This document shows positions 23,953 through 35,799 of a stretch of DNA of 64,000 bases, piece by piece (within the stretch, counting starts at the first letter, position 1; each line of letters opens with the position of its first letter). Position numbers and translations under genes: made by a program. Source of the DNA: Plasmopara viticola (taxonomy: Eukaryota; Oomycota; Peronosporomycetes; Peronosporales; Peronosporaceae); NCBI GenBank assembly GCA_001695595.3, contig MBPM02000007.1:682001-746000 (forward strand), read 5' to 3'. The notes under the pieces were generated by a model. It saw only the letters and a list, made by a program, of their open reading frames with translations, was not told where the DNA came from and searched no databases.

Positions 23953-25723
23953 ACCTTTCAACATTAGGTCTTTTAAGTGAAGTCTGCTTTTCAGCTAAAC
24001 TGTGGCGAGTCTAGCATTTGACAAGAGGAATTTAATGTCCTGACCATCGATTACAGTACGACTGTAATGTGCAGTACGGTAATGCAGTACATTAAGACTT
24101 GAGCGTGTTATAACTTCATTGTGCGTGTGTACCGTGATTTGCCGTTGAGCGTGTTTAATGAAAAGGAGAAGAGGGTGCCCCATGGTACAAGAAAGATTGC
24201 TCAGGGTGATAGTATCGTTCGGAAAAATCAAACCTAGAATATCGCATTAACACTTCAAATGGAGGTACTATTAGAACCGGCACTGCTTGAAGTGATAAGC
24301 ATGTGTCATTTGTCTAGTAAAAATATTCAGACCTGGCAAAAAACGGTCGTTGTAGATCTTGAGCTGTAGTGCTCCTACACGCAGTATCATGAAGACATCA
24401 TCCAGAACATTACGACCGCGAAACAGGAGCGATGAAACCTATTGCTCGCGCGAAATTTTCTGCTCATTTTTAATTATTTGTCGGTTTGACGGCCAAATCA
24501 TTTTCCAGTTTATTCCAAACGGGATGATTAGACCAATAACGCACTCTTTTTGGCAAAGACAATACTTTACTTTTGTACAAAACTCAAGAATTTATTTTTT
24601 GCCATCGCTTTACGGAAATATTTGTAGTAATAATGCTAAACCGATATTTTCGATGTGATAAGGCGGTGAGTGGTACATGCCAAATGCACAGGCAGCGCTA
24701 CTTGTTGAAAGAGACAATAATTAGAGCGAGCCGATTGACAAATAAGCCTGCCGTAACCCGTTAAGCCGGCATGCATCTCATTTGAGTGCATGAGACAGCT
24801 CCAGGTACTTGGTGAGTGCCAAACCGTGGGTATGCCGCGAGCTTTAAAAAAAAAGGGGTACGATCCGAAGGGGAGTCCACTTCCGTCGCTGTACCTTTTC
24901 AATTGGTGAAAAAGAGGATGTACCTGCAACATGTATGGTACCACAGTGAGCCAGTATACCTTGTTGAATAGACACTTTTAACGACTAAAATATGTCACCA
25001 ATAAGAGCACTAATCTCCAATTCAGAATACATGCCTGGTTTATGTACCAAGACATGCCCAGACTGGCATTGAAGTTCTACCCAACCCGTATGTGGTGGCA
25101 AAAAAAAACCAACGGGAGCCCCTTGCGCTCGGTCCAAGAGCCTCAGCAAGACGTAGTGCTGCTCACCGCATCCTCGTGCTAGCCTCTCTTTCAAATGCAC
25201 ACTTGCCATGTTTGCTCCAAGTGACTCGGCAAGCTCGTCCTCGATAATATATTGTATACCATTCCTCTCCAGCCCTTATTTGTGCCTTGTACCACAGTCA
25301 TGGTCCAGACTTCAAGTAAGTGAAGCGTTGGCACAAGAAAAGGCCACGTGGCCTGGTTTTTGTCATCTTCAATTTCAGCTGCACCGGCACAAAAAGTGTA
25401 CCACAATAAGGTGCCCAATTTTAATCTCCTCTATTGTGTGGATACGAGATCAACCAAAGGTAAATGGGTCCCACCCGCTCGTGGCTGTGGGTAGCAAGCC
25501 CACATCCCCGACCACATCCTTCGTCGACACGCACCAACCCGAGCAAACGGGCGCCTCGTCGTCCGCCTCACATCGTAGCGTACGGCAAACGCACCCGCGG
25601 TGGACGCCGCCGCCCATTTTGACTCAATCATTGCGCTTTTTAGAAGTACGGTGACCAGCCCCAATCCTCGCATCCGAGATCTGGTCACAATTCTATTTGC
25701 CACCACCGCCTTGACAATCGTGC
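23953..25723. other. Intergenic region with unassigned open frames
   Basis: A 1.8 kb gap. The motif GTACCACA recurs near 24,938, 25,285 and 25,399. Minus-strand frames at 24636-24944, 24985-25209 and 25191-25418 look like fragments of a decayed repeat, but I recognise no domain. Base composition becomes markedly GC-rich from about 25,460 into the next gene. A small hairpin-forming sequence (TTACAG..CTGTAA) sits near 24,050. Confidence 0.4.
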
Positions 25724-27406
25724 ATGGGCTTGTCGAGCTTCGGACTCGTCGTCTTGGCCGTCGTCGTCCCGCTCGTCCTCGCGGCCGCGACGCGTCCCGA
25801 ACCCGTCAACGCCGCGCAATGGATCGATGCCCGTCCCACGTCCCTCGCTCCCGTCCACGTCGCGGGATTCCCGTTCAAGGCCCGGCTCGGGACGGCCTTG
25901 ACGGCCACGAGCGACGTCGTGTCCGTCTACCGCAATTGGGTCGGGCCGCGGCCCATTGCGCCCGACGCCGCGTGCTACCGGGAGGCCCACATCATGGCCA
26001 CGTGTCCCGCCAACTTTGATCGCCACGACGCGACCAACACGTGCTGGGCCGAGTGTCCCATTGCGTACCCCGTCGAATGTGGCTTTGAATGCATTCGCCA
26101 GAACGACGGCTGTGGCATGGAGATGCTCAACAAGGGCGGGGCCATTGGGAACACAGTCTTATCCATTGCATTGCTGGGCGGGGCCAAGGAATTGTGGTTC
26201 GTGGCCAAGAAAGTCATGCGGTCCTTGGATTGTTTAAACATGATGATTGGGACCACGCGGTCGATTATCCGGTACGTCCGGAATATCCAGACGACCGACC
26301 CCCACGCGTCGATGGACAAGATTCTGAATGTTTTGTACCAATCAAACAATGTCGTGACGGATTTACCCATGGCGTATTATCTATGCATGGGCCTCCCACT
26401 GCCACGGCCGTTGGAAATCTCGGGACGGATCCTCTCGACCGTCAATTGGATTCTCTTGAACATCATTGCGTACAAGGAAGACTTGTTCTCGAGCTGGAGC
26501 CGCTTTCGCGCGTTCTTGATTGGCGCCAACTTTACCGAAGCCGCGAATCGGATCAATGAAACGGATATTAGTACCCTCAGCGACGCCATGAAGTCGAAAT
26601 CCACGTGTGGCTACGATCTTCGCGTCATGACGGACCGGACGTGGAACACCGTGGCGCAATTACGCGCCGAGTATCCAGGGATTGCCGAAGCGGACTTGCG
26701 CTTAAAGCTACAGGACACGCCCTTGATGAAGAGCGAGATTGCCATTGCCACGAACAATTGCATGGAACAGCTCGTTGAAGAATCGGACGAGACCATGGCG
26801 TACGTGACGCGGGAGCGGATTCGCACGGCGTTTAGTGGCATGATCAATGAGCTCATTGCCACGGGCACGAGCAAGAACGGATCGACGGAAGACGCCAACG
26901 AGTTCATGTACATTGCGTTTAGCAAAGTCCTCATTTCGCTCGCGGTCACGGGGCTCGATATGATTGGGATCATGGGCACCATTGCCGCGTACCAGCAAAA
27001 GGTGTGTGGGCCCACGCATTTCATGGGCGAAATCGACGATGGCACGGACCCCAAGACACTGGGGCTCACGACAATCGAACGGGCGTTTAAGAATAGCTCG
27101 TTGAGCTGGACCCGCAAGGGCGACGGCGCAGTGATTGTGCATTTTGAAAGTTACGACACGAAGAACGTGTCGGTGAATATCCGGTCGGGTGGGGACAAGA
27201 TTGATGAGATTTTGATCCAAGTCGGAGCAAGAGTGCGATGGACATCGACCGTCGCTGCGTTGGCGGGCAAGACGCTGTACTTTGATCGATGGCGCCCTGG
27301 ATTTCTGGGCTTGCCAGGGTCAGGCGGTGGCTCGCTGCTTTTGTGGATCCCCCACGCCTCGGAAGGCGGCCACTTGGAGGTCGTGGCCAAGTTGCAAGTG
27401 AGCTAG
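25724..27406 (+). CDS. Secreted/membrane cysteine-rich protein, oomycete-type family, member A
   Basis: A single-exon, GC-rich gene for a 560-residue protein of unknown function. A hydrophobic leader (FGLVVLAVVVPLVLAAA) looks like a signal peptide. Residues 84-130 form a seven-cysteine cluster (C84, C94, C107, C111, C119, C123, C130) containing CYREAH, TCWAECP and YPVECG. Two or three hydrophobic stretches follow (IGNTVLSIALLGGA, STVNWILLNIIAY, ISLAVTGLDMIGIMG). Three further cysteines are shared with member B (STCGYD, NNCME, VCGPTHFMGEIDDG). The C-terminal ~110 residues look beta-rich and are the best conserved part (NVSVNIRSGGDKIDE, GKTLYFDRW). Member B lies at 57795-59678 on the other strand. 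I know no biochemical function for this family, and extracellular or cell-surface location is inferred from the leader. Confidence 0.8.
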   Translation: MGLSSFGLVVLAVVVPLVLAAATRPEPVNAAQWIDARPTSLAPVHVAGFPFKARLGTALTATSDVVSVYRNWVGPRPIAPDAACYREAHIMATCPANFDRHDATNTCWAECPIAYPVECGFECIRQNDGCGMEMLNKGGAIGNTVLSIALLGGAKELWFVAKKVMRSLDCLNMMIGTTRSIIRYVRNIQTTDPHASMDKILNVLYQSNNVVTDLPMAYYLCMGLPLPRPLEISGRILSTVNWILLNIIAYKEDLFSSWSRFRAFLIGANFTEAANRINETDISTLSDAMKSKSTCGYDLRVMTDRTWNTVAQLRAEYPGIAEADLRLKLQDTPLMKSEIAIATNNCMEQLVEESDETMAYVTRERIRTAFSGMINELIATGTSKNGSTEDANEFMYIAFSKVLISLAVTGLDMIGIMGTIAAYQQKVCGPTHFMGEIDDGTDPKTLGLTTIERAFKNSSLSWTRKGDGAVIVHFESYDTKNVSVNIRSGGDKIDEILIQVGARVRWTSTVAALAGKTLYFDRWRPGFLGLPGSGGGSLLLWIPHASEGGHLEVVAKLQVS

Positions 27407-28799
27407 CCTTGGTCTAGCTTCCCAATAGAGTTTAGTAGTATGTTTAGAGATCAAGTGACGTGAAGAATAACTAAGTAAGCGAGAAGAATGAGAGACGCGA
27501 CGAAAAGAATCCGATTTTTTTAGCGGGGTACACGCGAGCGTAACCCGAGAAATTGGTCACTCAAGTGGATGAGCTCAAAAGTATGACTGCCTCGTTTGAA
27601 AAAAAAATCAGAAAGTTTTGAATTTGTAGAATTCCAGTTAAATCTGCACGCTTCGATCCCTTAAGGCCTAAGATGGTAAACATATCTTCGTGTACGCCTT
27701 CTCTGCGTGATACTATGTGAATCTGTCCCATTTAGTAGCACGTGGGGTCAAATCGTAGCCAACAAAGGAAAATTTTTTACTTAAATCCTCGCAAAGGTTT
27801 CGGGATAGACCAAACCACCTTTGCGTGTGAAGCAAGAGACTCGCCGCCTTTTATACTCCTAAAAAGGTGGCTGCATTTGCAGCCTTCAAAGTTGATCCGT
27901 AAGTGATCTCAAGCACGTAAATGCAGTCGTACAGGAGCGGCTACTCCTCATAGATCATTCGCAAAACATGGCTTCAAAATGTCGTATTTATAAAAGCCTT
28001 GATCTCCGCTTCTCAGCTTAACTGGCTGAATCAAATGCCAAATGTACAATCGCGCTTGGGCGGCACACAAATGCTATTGCCATAATTTCATGTGAGCCAG
28101 AGACATCGTCGAGATTATGAATCTTCAGCAGTCTTCTGGCAGCTCGCACAGGTTCACACTTGACCAGCCACTAGAGCATGTGAGGCCGCCAATACGTTGT
28201 AAATAAAAAAATTTTTTAGGCCAAATGGCTGTTTATTAGATCACTTAAGGCTTACAGTGCTTCAAGTCATATTGTTCGGAAAACGACTACGTCGGAATTA
28301 CCCTATAGTGGGGCAGAAGTTTTGCCTATTCATAAAATTGCAACTGCGGTCGCTACTAAGGTGTCGACTACTTAACTTGGCTCTCGTTTTGTATACTAAT
28401 TGAATTTGTCCATAGGGCTTTCGATCCTTCCGATCTGGGCCAACATATAACATGATGTCAGCAAGCATTTTGACTTTGCTCGGGCTAAATTCAACACGAA
28501 AGGCAAATTACGCTAAGAATGACAAGTCTTGATCCGTGGTGCCATACTTCGAAGGTATGAGGCCGTAATCTTTCAACATCCTTTGGAAAAGGGTTGTTTC
28601 AATAGACCGTAGTCCGCAACGAAATAAACCCAGAAGACATAATAATTCATTTGCGTACATCATAAAAAGTAATACCTCGTCAATAACGAAGTAATTTTAT
28701 TTGGCAGTCTAGACTAAATGACACTGTTTATAGCATAGGGTTGCAATGACGTATAGCCGATGGCACAGGTTAAAGCATCGCAAATGAGATTAAGTGGCT
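27407..28799. other. Gene-poor AT-rich region
   Basis: No open frame of note and no recognised element was seen here. It follows the GC-rich family member A abruptly. Confidence 0.4.
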
Positions 28800-28985
28800 T
28801 TTACTCGTCCGCAATATTGACCTTGGCCAGATTGAAGCTTTTCTCGATGCAATCAAAAACATCCTAGTGCTTACTTGCCCAGCAACAATCAATGTCCTTT
28901 ACATCGAACAGAGGCTTAGCAGGAACCGCATAGCAAGCACTATACCCGTGCAGAAGTTGACTGGGCGTAACATTTTTTGCAAGTT
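28800..28985 (-). mobile_element. Possible retroelement integrase fragment
   Basis: The minus strand reads VTPSQLLHGYSACYAVPAK from about 28,971. This resembles the TPxxLxYG motif near the C-terminus of retrotransposon integrases. The frame is interrupted by stops on both sides, so it is at most a decayed fragment. A further minus-strand open frame at 29228-29461 may belong to the same relic. The assignment rests on a short motif. Confidence 0.3.
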
Positions 28986-29079
28986 CATTTAATAAATAGC
29001 ATAGATCAAGCTATAACTTTCCGAAAGTCTCCTAAATCTTTTGCAGCAAGCACAACATCTATTACTCATCACTGCATCG

Positions 29080-29108
29080 ACAAAATTGTCCGAATCGGAC
29101 AATTTTGT
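29080..29108. repeat. 29-bp near-perfect palindrome
   Basis: Two 14-bp arms, ACAAAATTGTCCGA and its exact reverse complement, are separated by one base. The octamer TTGTCCGA recurs immediately downstream. It could form a cruciform or mark an old insertion end. No gene adjoins it. Confidence 0.7.
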
Positions 29109-29634
29109 CCGATTATGATTTGCGTAGGGCTATAGTTTCTCATGATCTTTACATATTGCCTTGAGTTAATTTATTGGACTCTTAAGCTAATTAATCCTCT
29201 CATTCACTGCTATGGACCAAGATGTTGTCATATGCCTGGTTGAGAACTAGTAATGGCCAAATCCATCAAGTAATTAAGCGTTTCAACATCGCCGGGACGC
29301 TTGATAATCCTTGTGGCATTTAACTCACTCCGTAGGATACCGCTATGCAGACCAACCGTCATAAGGAACAAATTCTTCGCATTTATTCGGAATTGATGGA
29401 ATTTGTCTGCCAAATTATGTACACTGTACGATATACGCTTGGAAATGCTGACAGGCACCACATTCTACCCTGAAATGACGAATTGTTGCACATATCAGCC
29501 TATAAAGAGCATGGGATAGTTGTTGCTTTTCGTTTGTACACTGGTCGTAGAAAGTTGATGACGAGTGCCGGAACTTCGATTCATGCACCACTAAATTCCT
29601 TGCTTTATTCGCGAGATAACATCGAAGAGCTTAC

Positions 29635-32110
29635 TTTGTCGCAAGAACTTGTGTTGCTTAACGATTGCGGTCATCCAGAACAGATTGAGTGATGCTCTGG
29701 TGATAAGCACAGCAATATGTGACCTGCAATTTGACTAGATAATGATAACTTTAGACGTCCTAGAATCAAAAACAATCTGACCGTATAAATGAGAGTTTTG
29801 ACAGCACAGAGTCATTTGTATCCTCGCCATGGACAAGTAAGACTTGATCCTGTACTTGCCGTGGCTAAAAAAAGCATAAAAGGTAATTGGGCTCAAGAAT
29901 AAAGAGCATGAGTCCTCGCTGCATAAATCTTTAACAACAGGATTTTGTTGGCTTACGTCACCATCCCTATGACAAATCATTTGGCTTGAGGGACAAGTCA
30001 TAAGGTTCTACAGACATATACAGAGGAGTCACCGAAGCCTATCACCAACTATCTGTCTAAAACTTTAATACTGTTGTATTTGTTACTGGTTTTCGCAACA
30101 GCTGCCAGGATGTTTCGACCGCATTTCCTACTTTATTTTAACAGGGGACCAGCTGCTTGATTAGCATTCCGCACTTTGTGCCTACGCCTATTTGCTTTCC
30201 ATTGCCTGCATTAACGTCGTTTTCTAACACGCATTTTAAGCGTAACTTACGTGTACTGCTCCGTTTGAAGCGCTGATTCGTGCTACGGCATCAGGTACGT
30301 CCAATTCAGCTTCCTGGATGTGCAGATAAACTTTTTTAGAAAAAGTGAGACCAAGTATAATCAGGAAACAAATATGGAAGGTATTGAACAGTGACATTTT
30401 TTGCCTTACTAAGTAGGAATTTGATCTTTGCTAGCAGCATTGGCTGCCGCAGACGCCAAAAATTGCGCTTCATAGCTGCCAACATAGCTCCACAGGTAGT
30501 AACACATAGCAAGTAACGAAAGTTTCCAGGTGGATAGCATAGATCCTGAGGACATAGTGAATAGCACTTTTCAGAAGTGAGTTCTGAGTGTGGATGCAAA
30601 TGTTTTGCAAACATGGTATCATAGGTCTGTAAGAACAATTGATAATACAAAGCCACAGGCTAGCCACATAGGGCTGGTGACATAGCGCAGCTGAAGGGAA
30701 TGAGATAAAGTGCAAAATAAATCGCAAGTGTCGCAAACAGTTTTGTTGGTGACAAAGAGACTTTATCTACAGAAAATTCGGCAACATAATTGATCGTTGT
30801 GTCACGGCGGTCCACTTCAATTGTAGTTATGTCAGAGTATTCTAGCCTTGTATGGCTTTTTTTCAATCGCCAAACGATCAACGATGAGGGGCTAATTCTC
30901 TTTTTGATAAATATGTTCTGGATCAGTCTTGAAATTAGCGTGCGTTGCGCCTTCGCTCAGCGAACCTATAGGAGCTTAACGATTCGGCATATCCTATACT
31001 AAAAAAATACTGCAGTTCGATGTTCAGAGACCCATCATCAATTTAAAAGTAAGGTACGACATTATGATACGAAATTTTGTATTTCAAGAATAATTAAAGC
31101 TACAAGAGTTGTATAAGCTCATTAATGCCTTATACTTTGATAAAGCAAAGAATGGTGTAACGCAGAAATCTATATCCCCGCACTCGATACCGTTATTCTA
31201 AACTCAAAAATTGTAATGGAAGTGGCAACTTATCGATGCTTGGAATAGGTGAGCGGTATTACAGTGCCGTGGAACCTGTACAAAACCCAATCCAAGGAAG
31301 ATCTTGGTGCTTAACAACATGTCCATATAAAATAATTCTAGAGATCCTTACTAATCACTTAATTTGTTGATTGGCTACTATCAAGTCTTAATGAAAGCTA
31401 AGTTATGTGGCGATCTGTTCAGCCGTAAAGCTCGTGAGCTGATAAAAGTCAAGCTTATTTTTAGGGCACTCAAGAGGCTAAGGTCGCTCTGAAGAAGCCA
31501 CATGCTGACCGTCAAAAGAAAAGTCTCAAACAAATTAATTCTGATTGTTCAGAAGAAGCTGTTTCTCATGTTAAAGACGAGGCAGCTTTCCACGACAATT
31601 TTGAAGCCAAGTGCAACGGCGATTCGGTGTGGATCTTGTAAAAAAAGCTGAGGTGTTTTCTTAAGCACCAACTCCGGGACACAGTCATCCCGCGATATAA
31701 CCGTACGGGGCGTGAACGAAACTAGCGAGGGCATCACACGGTCATCCCCAGGCATCAGATAATGTGCTAATGGGTAAAACAATAGCCAAAGTCAGATTAC
31801 GAGGCAAAATTGCATAAGAAACAAAGACCTTGCCGAGTCTGAAAAAAAGGCTTACTTATTCAATTCAGTCTTTTAGGGGGAGCGTGCGATATAATTGTGT
31901 AGGCACATGATGCTTTAATAACCGGTCATTTCGGCCAGGAATAGTGTTTTTTTTGCTTTTGTGATCCCACATGTTCAGCTGAGCGGTCAAATATGTCAGA
32001 ACCTGTAGTATCAGACAAATTACCAAAAGTTGCTTTTTTTACATCATTCAGCGAGCCAGCGACCGCATTTGCATTTCTACGAGTTGACAGACAATCTGCT
32101 ACACAAATGG
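29635..32110. repeat. Left copy of an inverted repeat pair (about 2.5 kb)
   Basis: The reverse complement of this stretch matches 35800-37957 collinearly, with roughly 80-88% identity in the pieces I aligned by eye. Anchors include GATTGAGTGATGCTCTG at the outer end, GCATCGATAAGTTGCCACTT in the middle and GACAAATTACCAAAAGT at the inner end. Minus-strand open frames (30336-30656, 30470-30736, 30660-30881, 31549-31782) and plus-strand 31993-32223 have counterparts in the other copy. They include the shared peptides TTIEV or PTIEV followed by DTTINYV, and CYPPGNFRYLLC. All frames are broken. I do not recognise the encoded proteins; an old transposable element is the simplest reading. Confidence 0.75.
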
Positions 32111-32232
32111 TTGGATCTAAAGTATCTAATCTGATGCATTTCTTTGAACGACAAATATTTGAGGTACGATTTACTTTCAAGGCTAAAGATGCTCTAATAA
32201 GAGGTCATTTGAGCCAGAAATAAATGTTTTTT
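31911..32232. repeat. Pair of ~43-bp direct repeats 280 bp apart
   Basis: TAATAACCGGTCATTTCGGC.. beginning near 31,911 and TAATAAGAGGTCATTTGAGC.. beginning near 32,190 agree at roughly 80% of positions over about 43 bp, including GCCAG and the following T-run. They bracket the inner end of the left inverted-repeat copy. They may be termini or regulatory repeats of that element. Confidence 0.5.
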
Positions 32233-35200
32233 GGTCCTCACAACGTGTAGAAAAGAGTGGTCAAGTTTGTGAGCATCTGTGCGATCTTACAGAAGATTGA
32301 ACGGTTCTGCTAATACTAGCAGAATGTTTACAGTCCAAAGAAGTCGACAATGTATTTTGTATGCCAAAAGAAATTGGCAAAAAGAGCGTAATACAACCTA
32401 ATCAAGATGGTCCTTTTTGGACCGTTATACCTGAAAATCAAAGCAAACGACAAGGCTTATGAAAAGGACATATATAATCTTGCTTGCCTAACACGCTGCA
32501 TCTTGGTTAAAATATTACATTTATGATGCCGATAGCATGCCATCTTATAAAAATATGGGACTAGGCCTCGCATTCAGGACTAATATGCAATATATGTTCG
32601 GGTTTGCACTCGAAAATGCGCTTGACGCATCGTCAGGCTTAAGCGTCTTCTATGTATATACGTGTGTACTATTTTTTTGTATTGGTTGTACAACATTTTT
32701 CTTTGTTATATAAACAAACAAAGGCGCCTTAGAGTTCCACTAGCTTCCCAAAAGCCGATGGTTTCAAATTAAAAGTAGGAGAGGTCCAAAACATCTATTG
32801 CTTCCTTGGTTATCATTAAGAAATCAATTCTTTTGCGATTACTAATCGATTTTGCATCTACTAAATATGACTAGCTGAACAAGAGATACATTTGTGCTCG
32901 CACGAGTTAAAAATGTGCTTTAACCTTTTTATTAGTAGTTAATAAAGTTGTGTTTAATATGGAAGCCTACACCTCAAAGGATAAATCGGGAACAATATGA
33001 TCATCATTATTTAGACCTTTTGCGGTTGTAAAAGAGTATTTCGATCATCAACACCCTAAGTCTCCAGCACTTTTTCGAAGCAATGCCTTGTGCTCGACCT
33101 TGCTTGCAAGGTGAGAACAAGTCACCGGTTTAGACGACGGTGCTCATAGCCCTAGCCATACTGGATATAATCTATAAAGCTGCGTACCTATGAGGCTACG
33201 CGTTTACGCGGCTGACCGAAGTTTCCTTTTTTAGATAGGCGACTTCTCGACGCATTTTCTCATTTTGCGCCTTAAATTATGGCAGTCGATAAGACGGTGA
33301 AGCTCATGCACTGCATGCTCATTTAAAATTGTCTCATCCTAAGGACATCAACATTTTAGACTAATGTGCATAGCAAGCAAATGCATTTGTTGGGTGCCAA
33401 TAACTGGTGCGGGAATCCCACTTTGAAAAATTGGTCTGAGTCGATGACTCGGCTCCAACAAGAATAGACTAGACGTTGATATGTTTTAGAACTCGAAGCA
33501 ACGAGCGTTTTGCAAACAAGTTGCGGTGTCTTGACCGCACAGTGTTGTATGAAGCAGTGATCCCATAGTCGTGCTTAAAGTCGAAATTTCCACCGCAATT
33601 ATGTCAAAGCGAAGACCACTCGAGGCGAGCGACCTCAAATTATCCTAGTGACAAGTTGTGCTGAAAGCTCACAGACGCAGAGTACTTAATTCATTTTTTT
33701 AGAAATTTGGATTGATCAATGCTAAACGATGGTTGCCCTATTCGCATTAAACTTGTCATCCATATGTCTGAATCGACTTTCGTATAAGAGTCAAAGCGTG
33801 ATGGTTAATACTAATTTTATTTTTATCAAGCGTAATGTAGGTTTAAGTGAAAGAAGATGTATAGGTTAGTTACCTAGATGAGTCTTTACGTTCGAATGAC
33901 CTTCACATTTTAAAATCTTCCTAAACATGACTGAAACTTAGCCTGTTTCAATACCGCAATGCATTTTAATCAGCTTTTAAAGTCACCAAAGAGGAGTTAC
34001 ATTGACGCTAAATTTACAGTAGCGAATTTTATCGCTTGACAAGAACAAGTGATCCATAATTACTCTCTTTGTCAAAGTGTCTTTGAACTGCAATTGACTT
34101 CACAGCGTAATACTTTACGATCTGAAATAGTGAGCATCAATTCTTTAAGCGTTTTCATATCCTTTAATGCCTTTTTGTGCAAAGTTTTGTGTGACCTGTC
34201 ATTGTATAAATAGAGCCTTCATCTTAAACGAAAAGCACCTGATTTGTCCCATGAAACATAGTAACAATTAAGGCGAGCAAGTAGCCTGAACTTAATTAGA
34301 TATAGCTCTTCGCATCTTTAAAAAATAAATTTCGGGTGAATAAAAAAAATAAGTTGTGTATGCGGCAAGTAATAATTTATTATCTAGCTAGGGGTCGGCC
34401 ACTAGGCAGACATGTATCACGAACACGACTGCGGCTGCAACATTGAATTGTACCACGAACGACGCAGATAGGTATTTAAAAGCTACTCCATTGGTAATGA
34501 TAATATAGCTTAAATAGCTTTTGTGACGAGGTCACACAGCACGCTGTATAGAATAGACACGGTAGACATGGCATTTTTTTAAGTTATTAGGTGCTTACTA
34601 CATTAATCTCGATAAATTTTGTCGAAGGCGAAGGTGTGTACGAACCTCGAGCTAAGACATACGGGTAGTAGTAATACAGTCGAGCTAGAGTGGGGTATAA
34701 CAGACCGCTAAATAATGCCGAGGTTTCTTGTTCAATTTGGATTTCCCATTTTGGAGGCCTTCAAGGAATGTTACTTTTAGTGCGCAACAGACGCTTAGTC
34801 GGGATATATTGGTATGCAAAATGAAGTCAAATGTGAAACAGAATATCTTTTTCTGTAATTGCGGTAGCAAGTCACGTTACTTGGAGAAAAACATACAGCA
34901 ATACATAATTAAGCATGCAGATTTTAAGTTGCAGTCTGTTGCACACTTCCGAGGTGTCTTCGATCTTGTGCAGCTTGTCCCAATGCATCTTACTGTGGCT
35001 CGTGTTTTTTATGTGGTACTACAAGGACGCGCTTAAGTGTTGTAGTGGCGTACTGAAACATTTTTCTCTAGCTAACTTTCTTTGGAAAGTGTTATGTGAT
35101 AGTGGCCTTACTGATCGGCGGCATGGCCTACATTGAACTACCATCATCTTTTAAAAGGTCTACTATCTTTCAGCGGAACTGTCGTGCAACGAGTAAATAG

Positions 35201-35799
35201 AAATCTTGCAAGTCGATAACTTTCATCAGTAAGTCACTAAGTCTATCGATGGTTGCGCTAGTGTATTAAGTCAATGACCCCCTTCACAGTAAATAGTCGT
35301 GTAATACTTAAATATATTTTTCCTGGTTTTCAGAAATGGTTACTTCACCTATTAAAGCATTCTAGACTGGGTCTTTGGCCATGTAAAATGCCTAGAACGC
35401 GTCACGTTGTTATTTTGGACCTTTGGTATGAATTTTTCGATTTTGCTGTGTGGAGTCTTACGCATGGCCGATAGGTCTGACACCAAGTCCGACACCTTTG
35501 AGTGTCACTCCGAAAGATAGAACTGTTTTGACAGCGGATAAGGTTCCTTTAGACTCCTTCACCGCCATATTGGAGAGAAGTGCTTGCAAGAGTGCTCGAT
35601 GTACTCTTTAGCATCTTCATCTAGCTTCGCTATCACCACAATCGATTTGAAGAACCTACTTTAAGATCGAGCGAGCCCCACGGTGTTTCAACCATAATTT
35701 TTTTCTGAGAGATAGGCTTAAAGGCAATTAATTTGTATATTGATCTTACCTAGATAATGTATTGGCTTTGGCATAATTCCAAACCAGGAGCTAATTTCT
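32233..35799. other. AT-rich spacer between inverted repeat copies
   Basis: About 3.6 kb with only short open frames. The longest are at 34728-35036 and 34915-35136, with no recognised domain, and nothing here looks like an intact gene. Confidence 0.4.

Noticed and set aside
24930..25410. Three GTACCACA motifs as LTR or array repeats
   Set aside because: Spacing is irregular and similarity does not extend beyond the core, so it is not a CRISPR-like or LTR structure.
25208..25654. Open frame upstream of, and in frame with, secreted-family member A
   Set aside because: It has a Ser/Thr/Pro-rich stretch reminiscent of the member B linker, but it stops before the member A ATG, and no convincing acceptor follows the GTACGG near 25,648. 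Member A already has its own leader peptide.
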